Shown here piece by piece: positions 41,149 through 49,686 of a DNA stretch of 64,000 nucleotides (positions within the stretch are counted from its first letter, which is position 1; each line of letters opens with the position of its first letter). This DNA is from JBKPCD01 sp046727175 (GTDB lineage: Bacteria > Acidobacteriota > Vicinamibacteria > Vicinamibacterales > 2-12-FULL-66-21). The notes under the pieces were generated by a model. That model was not told where the DNA came from and did no database searches. It saw nothing but the letters and a program-made list of their open reading frames with translations. The stretch is from assembly GCA_046727175.1 (NCBI GenBank), contig JBKPCD010000132.1, positions 50,742 through 114,741 on the forward strand, in the 5' to 3' direction. The translations under genes and the position numbers were made by a program.

Positions 41149-41946
41149 ATGCTGTCGGCGGCGCTGCTTGGCGTCATCCAGGGACTGACCGAGTTCCTGC
41201 CGGTCTCTTCAACCGCGCACCTTTTGATTGGAGCCCGTCTGATCGGGTTCGACGATCCGGGCGGCGTATTCACGGTCCTCATCCAGCTCGGCTCGATCCT
41301 GGCGGTGATGTGGCTGTATCGCGCCAAAATCGTCCACGTCATCAGGGGATTGCCGTCCGATCGTGACGCGCGACATTTCGTCCTGATGATCCTGATCGCG
41401 TTCCTGCCGGCGGCGTTCGCGGGCGCGCTGCTCTCGGGATTCGTGAAGCGGGTGCTCTACACGACACCGGCGGTAATCTCGGCGACGTTCATTCTCGGCG
41501 GTATCGTCATGCTCGTGGTCGAGCGGTACCGGCCGGCGCCCTCGGTGCTGAACGCCGACCATACGTCCCTCTCGCGCGCGCTCGGGATCGGTCTGTGTCA
41601 GGTGCTGGCGCTGGTTCCCGGCGTGTCGCGGTCCGGCGCGACGATCGTCGGGGCAATGCTGCTCGGGCTGGATCGGCCGGCCGCTGCGGAGTTCTCGTTC
41701 TTTCTCGCCATGCCAACGATGGGAGCGGCGTTCGCGCACGATCTCTTCGCGGTGCGGCACAGCCTCGGTGCGGGGCTCGCGACCGAGATTGTGATTGGCT
41801 TCGTGATGGCCTTCGTTGCGTCGGCCCTGGTGGTCAGACCGTTCCTCGCGGTTGTCCGACGCGCCGGTTTCGTTCCGTTCGCGTGGTACCGAATCCTCGC
41901 GGGACTCGTGCTGTTCGCAATGCTCGCCATCGGATGGATGTTGTAG
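41149..41946 (+). CDS. uppP: Undecaprenyl-diphosphatase
   Basis: 265 residues, eight TM helices. Recycles undecaprenyl diphosphate to the monophosphate for peptidoglycan and glycan synthesis. BacA-type motifs GVIQGLTEFLPVSSTAHL (catalytic Glu and Ser region) and LALVPGVSRSGATIV (Arg) are intact. Starts right after a GTGCTGA word array with no Shine-Dalgarno. Its TAG directly abuts the TTG start of the next gene. Confidence 0.96.
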   Translation: MLSAALLGVIQGLTEFLPVSSTAHLLIGARLIGFDDPGGVFTVLIQLGSILAVMWLYRAKIVHVIRGLPSDRDARHFVLMILIAFLPAAFAGALLSGFVKRVLYTTPAVISATFILGGIVMLVVERYRPAPSVLNADHTSLSRALGIGLCQVLALVPGVSRSGATIVGAMLLGLDRPAAAEFSFFLAMPTMGAAFAHDLFAVRHSLGAGLATEIVIGFVMAFVASALVVRPFLAVVRRAGFVPFAWYRILAGLVLFAMLAIGWML

Positions 41947-42594
41947 TTGGCTCTCCTGCAGTGGCTGCGACGCAGCTTCATCGCCGGATTCTTCGTCACC
42001 GTGCCGCTCGTCATCAGCGTGGCGGCGCTCGTCTGGATCTTCCGGCTGATCGACGGCTTCGTCGGGCCGTTTTACACGGCGTGGCTCAAGACGTGGCTGG
42101 GGGTAGACGCGCCACCTCCGGGGCTCGGGATTCTGACGACCGCGCTCGTCGTGATCCTTGTTGGCGTGGTCGCGACCAACGTGATCGGCAAGCGGTTGCT
42201 GCAGCGAACCGAGTACTACCTGTTGAAGGTCCCGGTGTTTCGAACGATCTACGCACCGGTGAAGCAGCTCGTGGTTGCGTTCTCGCCAGACAACGAGTAC
42301 GGGTTCAAGCGGGTGGTGCTCGTGGAGGATCGCGCGCGCGGCTTCGTGCTGGGATTCCTGACGCGCGAGTTCACCGTCGATCGCGGGCAGGGTCCCGAGT
42401 CGCTGATTGCGGTCTACGTGCCGACGAATCACCTGTATCTCGGCGATGTCATCATCTGCCCGCGAGATCAAGTGTCGTTCCCCGACATCACCGTCGAGCA
42501 GGGCATCCGCATTTTTCTCACCGGCGGCATGGCACTGACGAGCCGGATCCGCGCCCGGCGGGGCGACGATCGGGTCGGCGATTTCCGTCTGTAG
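41947..42594 (+). CDS. DUF502-family membrane protein
   Basis: 215 residues. Two TM helices (about 10-32 and 55-80), then a soluble domain with LQRTEYYLLKVPVFRTIYAPVKQ (parts), YVPTNHLYLGDVIICPRDQV and GGMALTSRI. These are typical of the DUF502 family, whose function is unknown. The TTG start abuts the uppP stop, so the two are co-translated; a possible link with lipid-carrier recycling is context inference only. Confidence 0.85.
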   Translation: MALLQWLRRSFIAGFFVTVPLVISVAALVWIFRLIDGFVGPFYTAWLKTWLGVDAPPPGLGILTTALVVILVGVVATNVIGKRLLQRTEYYLLKVPVFRTIYAPVKQLVVAFSPDNEYGFKRVVLVEDRARGFVLGFLTREFTVDRGQGPESLIAVYVPTNHLYLGDVIICPRDQVSFPDITVEQGIRIFLTGGMALTSRIRARRGDDRVGDFRL

Positions 42595-42610
42595 AAGAGC
42601 GGACTGACGC

Positions 42611-42632
42611 CGATTCACGCGGATTTCGCGGA
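42611..42632. repeat. GATTCACGCGGATTT repeat, copy 3
   Basis: GATTCACGCGGATTTCGCGG in the gap between the DUF502 gene and the membrane pyrophosphatase. Three plus-strand copies in 42 kb of otherwise dense coding sequence suggest a genome-wide family. Confidence 0.65.
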
Positions 42633-42736
42633 ACCAACGACGATAAACGATGGCTGCACCGCGTTGCGCGCCTTGTGTGGTACGATGCCGAGCTTTTTGT
42701 CCGGCGATTGAACAGACCAGGGAGTTCGAGGGGGAG

Positions 42737-45226
42737 ATGTTCGAGACGTTCCGTTCGCGTGTGGTGATCTGCAGCGCCTTCTTTGCGGCGCTTGTGGTGC
42801 TCGGTCTGACGTCGGTGCCTCTCCGCGCGCAGCCATCGAGCGCGTCCGCGCAGCCGCCCGCGACGACGCAGCCGGCCCCGCGCCATGGCGGCGAGGCGAA
42901 CCTGGTGCTGCCGGATCTCAGCGGCGCGGAGTTCCACGGCATCAACGGCCGTACGCTGCTCAAGTCGGGACTTGGCGTCTGTGTGCTCGGGTTGATCTTC
43001 GGCCTGGTGATCTTCGTGCAGCTTCGGAACCTGCCGGTCCATCGAGCGATGCGCGAGATCTCCGAGTTGATTTACGAGACGTGCAAGACGTACCTCATCA
43101 CGCAAGGGAAGTTCATTCTGATCCTTGAGCTCTTCATCGGGGTGATCATGATCATCTACTTCGGCGTGCTGCAGCACTTCGAAGTGTTCAAGGTCGTCAT
43201 CATCCTGCTCTTCAGCCTGATCGGGATCGGCGGCAGCTACGGTGTCGCGTGGTTCGGGATCCGCGTGAACACGTTTGCGAACTCACGCGCCGCATTTGCC
43301 GGACTCAAGGGCCAGCCGTATCCGATCTACGCGATTCCGCTCCGCGCCGGCATGAGCATCGGCATGCTGCTGATCAGCGTCGAGCTGCTGCTGATGCTTT
43401 GCATCCTCCTCTTCATCCCGGGCGACTACGCCGGCTCGTGCTTCATCGGGTTCGCCATCGGCGAGTCGCTCGGCGCTGCGGCGCTTCGTATCGCGGGTGG
43501 AATCTTCACGAAGATCGCCGACATCGGATCGGATCTCATGAAGATCGTCTTCAACATCAAGGAGGACGACGCCCGAAATCCCGGGGTAATCGCGGACTGC
43601 ACGGGCGACAACGCGGGTGACTCGGTCGGGCCCAGCGCTGACGGCTTCGAGACGTACGGCGTCACCGGCGTCGCACTGATCTCGTTCATTCTCGTGGCCG
43701 TGACCGATCCCGCGATCCAGGTGCAGCTGCTCGTCTGGATTTTCGTGATGCGCGTGATGATGGTCGTGGCGAGCGGCATCTCGTATCTGTTGAACGAAGC
43801 CTGGGCGAAGGCGAGCTACGGCAGCGCGGCGACGATGAATTTCGAGTCGCCGCTGACGCGCCTGGTGTGGCTGACCTCGATCGTATCTGTCGTGCTGACC
43901 TATGCCGTGTCGTCCTGGTTGATTCCGCAGATCGGCGGCAACAGCGATCTGTGGTGGCAGCTTTCGACCGTGATCACGTGCGGCACGCTCGCCGGTGCGA
44001 TCATCCCCGAGCTCGTGAAGGTGTTCACGTCCGTCGAGTCGAGTCACGTAAGAGAAGTCGTCACGTCGTCGCGAGAGGGAGGCGCGTCGCTCAACATCCT
44101 CTCCGGTTTCGTCGCCGGCAACTTCAGCAGCTACTGGCTGGGCGTCAGCATCGTCGCTCTCATGTCGGTCGCGTACGGCGTGAGCACCTGGGGTCTCGGG
44201 CAGTTCATGATAGCCCCGGCCGTTTTCGCGTTCGGTCTGGTGGCCTTCGGGTTCCTTGGAATGGGTCCGGTCACGATTGCGGTCGATTCGTACGGTCCCG
44301 TCACCGACAATGCGCAGTCGGTGTACGAGCTGTCCGTGATCGAGTCGCTCCCCAACATCAAGCAGGAGATCCGGAAAGACTTCGGCTTCGACGTGAACTT
44401 CGAGCGTGCAAAGCACCTGCTCGAGGAGAACGATGGCGCCGGGAACACGTTCAAGGCAACCGCGAAGCCGGTGTTGATCGGCACCGCCGTTGTCGGCGCC
44501 ACGACCATGATCTTCTCGATCATCGTGTTGTTGACCGAGCGGTTGCAGCCGGAGTTTCTCCGGTTTCTCTCGATCCTTCACCCGCCCTTCCTCCTGGGCC
44601 TCATCACCGGCGGCTGCATGATCTATTGGTTCACCGGCGCGTCGACGCAGGCCGTAACGACGGGCGCGTATCGCGCGGTCGAATTCATCAAGGCCAACAT
44701 CCGGCTGGACGGGGTCGAGAAGGCATCCGTCACCGACAGCAAGAAGGTGGTGGAGATCTGCACGCAATACGCGCAGAAAGGAATGTTCAACATCTTTCTC
44801 GCGATCTTCTTCGCCACGCTCGGGTTCGCGTTCCTGGAGCCCTACTTCTTCATCGGGTACCTGGTGTCGATTGCGCTGTTCGGGCTGTTCCAGGCCATCT
44901 TCATGGCCAACGCCGGCGGCGCGTGGGACAACGCGAAGAAGATTGTCGAGGTCGAGCTCAAAGAAAAAGGCACAGCCCTGCACGCCGCGACCGTTGTCGG
45001 CGACACTGTCGGGGATCCATTCAAAGACACCTCGTCGGTCGCCATGAATCCAGTCATCAAGTTCACGACGTTGTTCGGTCTGCTTGCAGTGGAGCTCGGC
45101 GTGCAGCTTGCAGTGCAGTATGGTGCGCCCGTGAGCCATTTGCTCGCGGCTCTGTTTCTGCTCGGCTCGGCGGTGTTCGTGTGGCGCTCGTTCTATAGGA
45201 TGCGCATCCGAATCTCCCGTGTGTGA
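42737..45226 (+). CDS. hppA: Membrane-bound ion-translocating pyrophosphatase (divergent, K+-independent type)
   Basis: 829 residues from ATG 42737, behind a GGGGGAG site; longer readings lack a signal. Has an N-terminal signal-like helix, then about 16 TM helices. The pyrophosphate-binding motifs are recognisable but altered: ADIGSDLMKIVF where most enzymes have ADVGADLVGKVE, then EDDARNPGVIADCTGDNAGD (usual GDNVGD), and near the C-terminus VVGDTVGDPFKDTSSVAMN. GNTFKAT carries the Lys that marks K+-independent enzymes. It pumps H+ or Na+ driven by PPi hydrolysis; the ion is undetermined. A ccggaaa/tttccgg hairpin follows at about 45279-45329. Confidence 0.88.
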   Translation: MFETFRSRVVICSAFFAALVVLGLTSVPLRAQPSSASAQPPATTQPAPRHGGEANLVLPDLSGAEFHGINGRTLLKSGLGVCVLGLIFGLVIFVQLRNLPVHRAMREISELIYETCKTYLITQGKFILILELFIGVIMIIYFGVLQHFEVFKVVIILLFSLIGIGGSYGVAWFGIRVNTFANSRAAFAGLKGQPYPIYAIPLRAGMSIGMLLISVELLLMLCILLFIPGDYAGSCFIGFAIGESLGAAALRIAGGIFTKIADIGSDLMKIVFNIKEDDARNPGVIADCTGDNAGDSVGPSADGFETYGVTGVALISFILVAVTDPAIQVQLLVWIFVMRVMMVVASGISYLLNEAWAKASYGSAATMNFESPLTRLVWLTSIVSVVLTYAVSSWLIPQIGGNSDLWWQLSTVITCGTLAGAIIPELVKVFTSVESSHVREVVTSSREGGASLNILSGFVAGNFSSYWLGVSIVALMSVAYGVSTWGLGQFMIAPAVFAFGLVAFGFLGMGPVTIAVDSYGPVTDNAQSVYELSVIESLPNIKQEIRKDFGFDVNFERAKHLLEENDGAGNTFKATAKPVLIGTAVVGATTMIFSIIVLLTERLQPEFLRFLSILHPPFLLGLITGGCMIYWFTGASTQAVTTGAYRAVEFIKANIRLDGVEKASVTDSKKVVEICTQYAQKGMFNIFLAIFFATLGFAFLEPYFFIGYLVSIALFGLFQAIFMANAGGAWDNAKKIVEVELKEKGTALHAATVVGDTVGDPFKDTSSVAMNPVIKFTTLFGLLAVELGVQLAVQYGAPVSHLLAALFLLGSAVFVWRSFYRMRIRISRV

Positions 45227-45349
45227 TCTCGCTGGTTCCACGACGAGGTTCGGATTCATCCCTGAAAAGCTCCGAACGACCGGAAAAAGCGAACCCCGGC
45301 CGTGGCCGTTTTCGCGTTTCCGGTGTCAAACTGACGTGGAGGAGCTTCG

Positions 45350-45379
45350 TTGACACTGGTTTTTGCGTCTGACTATAAT
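45350..45379 (+). promoter_or_regulatory. Sigma-70 promoter of the tonB-exbB-exbD operon
   Basis: TTGACA (45350-45355), 18-nt spacer, TATAAT (45374-45379); both hexamers are consensus. The start point near 45386 gives a leader of about 58 nt with GGAGGG before the GTG of tonB. Confidence 0.8.
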
Positions 45380-45443
45380 TCGCGTTCTCGCACGGCGTTC
45401 CGACGTGAGGTCTTGCAAAACAGACAGGCAGGAGGGATGAATC

Positions 45444-46163
<720 letters not shown>

Positions 46164-46262
46164 AGTCCGGTCCGGCCGGACCAGGTAGAGTCCGGCGTTA
46201 GCCGGACGAAGCTGGAGTCCGGCTGAAGCCGGACAGTACCAAAAACAAGCCGAAGCCGGACA
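46164..46262. repeat. AGTCCGGCNNNAGCCGGAC hairpin words
   Basis: GTCCGGTCCGGCCGGAC, GTCCGGCGTTAGCCGGAC, GTCCGGCTGAAGCCGGAC and AGCCGAAGCCGGAC follow one another between tonB and exbB, forming three or more short perfect hairpins. Related hairpins lie in the lptD 5' end (26403-26450). Confidence 0.8.
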
Positions 46263-46284
46263 CTACAAATCGGAGGATGGGCGA

Positions 46285-46956
46285 ATGAATCTGATTGAGA
46301 TGTGGGGAACGATGGGCCCCGTGGCCAAGGCCATCGGAGTCATCCTTGTCATCATGTCGATGATCTCGTTTGGTGTGGCCATCGAGCGCATCTACACGTT
46401 CACTCAGGCACGCAAGCAGTCGAAGTTGTATGCCCCGCAGGTCGCGAAGCATCTGAAGGAAGGCCGCCTGAAGGATGCCATCGCGATTTCGTCCTCCAAG
46501 AATTTTCGCTACAGCCACCTCGCCAAGGTCGTCCTGGCCGGATTACAGGAGTACCAGTTCCAGCAGGAGAGTGGCGCCAATCTGAGCCGCGAGGACCTCG
46601 TGGACACGGTCCGCCGCGCGATCCAGCGTGCCTCTGCATTGACCGCCAACGACCTGAAGAAGGGTGTCGCGGCGCTCGCGACGATCGGCGCGACGGCTCC
46701 ATTCGTCGGACTGCTCGGCACGGTCGTCGGCATCATCACCGCGTTCCAAGGGATCGCGGCGACCGGCTCGGGCGGTCTCGGGGCGGTGTCGGCGGGTATC
46801 GCGGAAGCGCTTGTCGAGACGGCACTCGGACTCGTCGTCGCTATCCCGGCCGTCTGGTTCTACAACTACCTGACCGGTCGCATCGAGTACTTCAACGTCG
46901 AGATGGACAACTCGTCGTCCGAGCTCGTCGACTACTTCATCAAGAAGACCGCGTAG
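46285..46956 (+). CDS. exbB: ExbB/TolQ-family motor protein
   Basis: 223 residues, three TM helices (about 12-35, 130-152, 170-192) and the MotA/TolQ/ExbB domain with LATIGATAPFVGLLGTVVGI and AEALVETALGLVVAIPAVWFYN. Proton channel stator that energises TonB. GGAGG sits 9 nt before the ATG. Located between tonB and two exbD genes, in the same operon. Confidence 0.95.
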   Translation: MNLIEMWGTMGPVAKAIGVILVIMSMISFGVAIERIYTFTQARKQSKLYAPQVAKHLKEGRLKDAIAISSSKNFRYSHLAKVVLAGLQEYQFQQESGANLSREDLVDTVRRAIQRASALTANDLKKGVAALATIGATAPFVGLLGTVVGIITAFQGIAATGSGGLGAVSAGIAEALVETALGLVVAIPAVWFYNYLTGRIEYFNVEMDNSSSELVDYFIKKTA

Positions 46957-47042
46957 GCGGGCTTCCGATCCGCGTGTTTCGGGAATCCTGGTCGGGTCGG
47001 CCGACCCGACCTCACGTCAGTTGAGTCAGGGAGAATATCGCC

Positions 47043-47507
47043 ATGGCGATGGATATTGGCCAAAAAGGCAGTCTGAAAGCCGACATCAACGTGACGCCGC
47101 TCGTCGACGTCATGTTGGTGCTGCTCATCATCATGATGCTGGTTGCGCCGCTGTTGCAGAAAGGTGTGGCGGTCAACCTGCCGATCGCGGGCAATACAGT
47201 GGAAAAGCCGGATACGCAGGACCAGACAGTCGTGTCGATTGATGCGCAGAACCAGTTCTGGGTCGACGGCGTGCAGGTTCCGAAGGCCGAGATGGCGAAT
47301 CGCGTTCAGAGCAAGCTGGAAAACAAGAAGGAACGCGTGGTCCTGCTCAAGGGGGACACCGACGCGAAGTACAGCGCAATCATGGAGGCGATGGACGACC
47401 TCCGCAAGTCCAACATCGAGGATATCGGCCTGATCACCGAACCGCCGCCAAACCAGCGCGATCAGCAGTCGCAGAACAGATTCTCGAGACCGGGGGGAGG
47501 GCGATAG
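47043..47507 (+). CDS. exbD: ExbD/TolR-family protein (first copy)
   Basis: 154 residues. Short cytoplasmic start, then DINVTPLVDVMLVLLIIMML (TM with the proton-carrying Asp in PLVDV), then the periplasmic domain ending with IEDIGLITEPPP and a Gln/Asn-rich tail. GGGAG ribosome-binding site. It is followed 2 nt later by a second exbD. Confidence 0.95.
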   Translation: MAMDIGQKGSLKADINVTPLVDVMLVLLIIMMLVAPLLQKGVAVNLPIAGNTVEKPDTQDQTVVSIDAQNQFWVDGVQVPKAEMANRVQSKLENKKERVVLLKGDTDAKYSAIMEAMDDLRKSNIEDIGLITEPPPNQRDQQSQNRFSRPGGGR

Positions 47508-47509
47508 CC

Positions 47510-47989
47510 ATGAAGCACGCGCACAGCCACCACGGTGCGGAGCGGGTCGTCAAAGGCGAGATCCCGCACGCCAGTTCGGACATGAACGTCACGCCGCTCA
47601 TCGACGTCCTCCTGGTGCTCCTCATCATCTTCATGGCGGCGCTTCCACTGACACAGCGCGGCGTCGATATCAACCTGCCGCTCGAGACGAAAGCACAGAA
47701 CAATCCGGCAGACAATACGCAGATCATGCTGGAGTACTCCTCGAGCGGTCAGATCTCCGTCAACAAACAGGTGATCGGGCTGCAGGAACTCGAGTCGAAG
47801 CTCAGGGACATCTTCGAGACCCGCAAGGAAAAGACGATGTTCATTGCGGGTGACGGCTCGCTGCGCTACGGACAGATCATTGCCGTCATCGATGCCGCCA
47901 AAGGCGCCGGCGTCACCAAGGTGGGCATCGTGACCGAAGGCATGCGACAGGAAGCCGCTGGCACCGGACGCTCGACGCCGGGGCAATAG
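47510..47989 (+). CDS. exbD: ExbD/TolR-family protein (second copy)
   Basis: 159 residues, same family as its neighbour: SDMNVTPLIDVLLVLLIIFM with the essential Asp, then a periplasmic TolR fold ending VTKVGIVTEGMRQ. The His-rich N-terminus (KHAHSHHGAE) is unlike the first copy. Two ExbD copies beside one ExbB suggest a heteromeric ExbD dimer or a pair with distinct roles; this is inference. Starts 2 nt after the first copy stops. Confidence 0.95.
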   Translation: MKHAHSHHGAERVVKGEIPHASSDMNVTPLIDVLLVLLIIFMAALPLTQRGVDINLPLETKAQNNPADNTQIMLEYSSSGQISVNKQVIGLQELESKLRDIFETRKEKTMFIAGDGSLRYGQIIAVIDAAKGAGVTKVGIVTEGMRQEAAGTGRSTPGQ

Positions 47990-48020
47990 GCCGACGCTCG
48001 CACGCCCACGCGGCAGTCAG

Positions 48021-48091
48021 ACAGAAGCTAGAAGTTAGAGGCTAGAGCGAATCGCGTCACGATCCCGCTAGCTTCTAGATTCTAGCTTCTG
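48021..48091. repeat. AGAAGCTAGAA word array, inverted arms (copy 2)
   Basis: Left arm AGAAGCTAGAAGTTAGAGGC and right arm GCTAGCTTCTAGATTCTAGC with TTCT flank a 20-nt centre. It lies between the convergent exbD and TPR-related genes and could serve as a terminator in either direction, but it lacks U-runs. Confidence 0.8.
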
Positions 48092-48492
48092 TTGTCTTCA
48101 CCACCAGTGAAGCGTGCCGCTCTCACCTGCTCTCGAACGCGCGCAACTTCTTCTGACAGTGCGTCTGTTTCACGCGCGTCGTGGCTGATGGTAAGCTCGA
48201 CTTCCAGCAGCAGGATCCTACACACAAGCGCATTGACGTTGGTGGCGTCGGCTGCGAGCGTGTCGTCAACCGCTCGGTGTCCCGTGGCGATCAGTTCACG
48301 TTTCTCTTCTGGTGTGAGCCGCTCGTTGCGGAATGCCTGCTCCCAGCAGCGGAGCGCGGTCTCGTAGAGCCGACGCGGATCCTCGGTCTCGTTTCCGCTC
48401 AGGCTGGCTCCGACCGTCTTACTGGCCGCTCTTGCCTGCTGGCTTACCGGCCCCAGCCTTGTTGAGTTCCATCGCCCGGTTGCGGAGCTCAT
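48082..48492 (-). CDS. Truncated relative of the neighbouring TPR lipoprotein
   Basis: Up to 136 residues. The region about 42-130 (WEQAFRNERLTPEEKRELI...AVDDTLAADATNVNALVCRILLLEVELT, parts) aligns with the C-terminal part of the upstream TPR lipoprotein (WEKAFKDKRLSPAQQKDYI...EALTYKNILLRMQANLE). It reads as a tandem partial duplication. The ATG at 48492 lies inside the end of the upstream gene (74-bp overlap) and gives an unrelated N-terminus; no better ATG/GTG exists near the TPR stop, so the true start is uncertain and it may be translated by reinitiation or be decaying. Confidence 0.6.
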   Translation of the reverse strand: MSSATGRWNSTRLGPVSQQARAASKTVGASLSGNETEDPRRLYETALRCWEQAFRNERLTPEEKRELIATGHRAVDDTLAADATNVNALVCRILLLEVELTISHDARETDALSEEVARVREQVRAARFTGGEDNRS

Positions 48493-49393
48493 CGGCTTCT
48501 TTGATGAGCCGCTCCTGCACGTTGCGATCCTTCTCGAGGTTCGCCTGCATCCGAAGGAGGATGTTCTTGTAGGTGAGCGCCTCGGAGTAGTCCTTGTTCA
48601 GGGCCAAGGCTTTGTTCGTCGCTTCGATTCCCTTCATGATGTAGTCCTTCTGCTGGGCCGGCGAGAGCCTCTTGTCCTTGAAGGCCTTCTCCCAATAGAA
48701 GGTTGCGATCAGCTGGTACCCTTGCGGGTTGTTTGGTTGCAGGTTGGCAGCCTGGTTCAGCGCGTCCATCGTCTTCTCGAACTCCCCCTGCTGGTTGTAG
48801 AAGTTCGAGAGTGCGGTATAGACGGCGGGATCGTTGGGCTTCGCCTCTTTCGCTTTCGTCAGCGACTGCTCGGCTTCCTCGTATCGACCAGTGTCTTGGT
48901 AGATCTTTGCCAGCGCGAAATAGTTGGCCGGCTCGTTCGGGTCGATCTCGATCATGCGCTTGACGATGGGCTCGGCCTGGGATGGATCGTTCAGCTTTTC
49001 GGAGCCGTACGCAGCCACGAGGTACTGCATCGCCAGATTACGCATTTCAGGCTTCGGATCCTTCTCCGCAGCGATTTTGTAGTTGTCGATCGCCTTCTGG
49101 ATGTAGGCGTCGTTCTGCGGCTCGCCTTTCCGCGCCGGTTTATACAGGTTGTCGTAGCTGTTGGCGAGGTAAAAGTACGCCTCGAGGTAATTCGCGTTGT
49201 TCGCGATCACTTCCTCGTACTTCTCGGACGCTCTCTTCCAATCCTGGGCCCCGTACATGACATTGCCGTCCTTGAACGCCTTCCGCGCCTTCAAGGAGCT
49301 GTACGAGTACTTGCCACATCCGGCGCTCGCCACGCTCATGGCAGCAATCAGCACGAACGAAGTCAGCGCAACCGAGCGAAATCGCGTCGTCAT
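48419..49393 (-). CDS. TPR lipoprotein
   Basis: 324 residues from ATG 49393, with GAGGGGG upstream. Signal peptide and lipobox (SVALTSFVLIAAMSVASAGC) place the lipidated Cys near residue 25. The rest is about six TPR units (FKDGNVMYGAQDWKRASEKYEEVIANNANYLEAYFYLANSY and onward, in parts). Anchored probably in the outer membrane; role unknown. The next gene on this strand repeats its C-terminal section. Confidence 0.88.
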   Translation of the reverse strand: MTTRFRSVALTSFVLIAAMSVASAGCGKYSYSSLKARKAFKDGNVMYGAQDWKRASEKYEEVIANNANYLEAYFYLANSYDNLYKPARKGEPQNDAYIQKAIDNYKIAAEKDPKPEMRNLAMQYLVAAYGSEKLNDPSQAEPIVKRMIEIDPNEPANYFALAKIYQDTGRYEEAEQSLTKAKEAKPNDPAVYTALSNFYNQQGEFEKTMDALNQAANLQPNNPQGYQLIATFYWEKAFKDKRLSPAQQKDYIMKGIEATNKALALNKDYSEALTYKNILLRMQANLEKDRNVQERLIKEADELRNRAMELNKAGAGKPAGKSGQ

Positions 49394-49686
49394 TTTCCCC
49401 CTCAAATGCCCGCGCACCGGCGTGAGCCAGTGCGCGCCAGAAAGCGGGTATTAGAATGATTCCGAGTGCGTTCCCGACGAGATTCGGACCATGGGTCGCA
49501 AAGGCGAAGATTGCTGCCACCCGAACCGGGTCAGTATAGTGAACCGAAAAAGGCGCAGTCAAACAGCTGGCCGCGCCAGGGCGCCACGCTCGTCGTACCG
49601 TCTCATTCAAAATCCGTGACCACATTGCAGGGAGTGAGACCTCCGACTCAACTGGACGGCGTCCAATACTTTAGACACCGCAGATC
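49394..49686. other. Divergent intergenic region
   Basis: 293 bp between the TPR lipoprotein and rel. It holds no coding frame of note. I see a short GGACGGCGTCC palindrome and a TACTTT -10-like box near 49669, but no convincing promoter pair for rel. Confidence 0.4.

Noticed and set aside
41209..42963. 584-residue minus-strand frame
   Set aside because: Runs antisense through uppP, the DUF502 gene and the start of the pyrophosphatase; no homology.
43283..45259. 658-residue minus-strand frame
   Set aside because: Antisense shadow of the membrane pyrophosphatase; Asp/Arg/His-biased composition and no motif.
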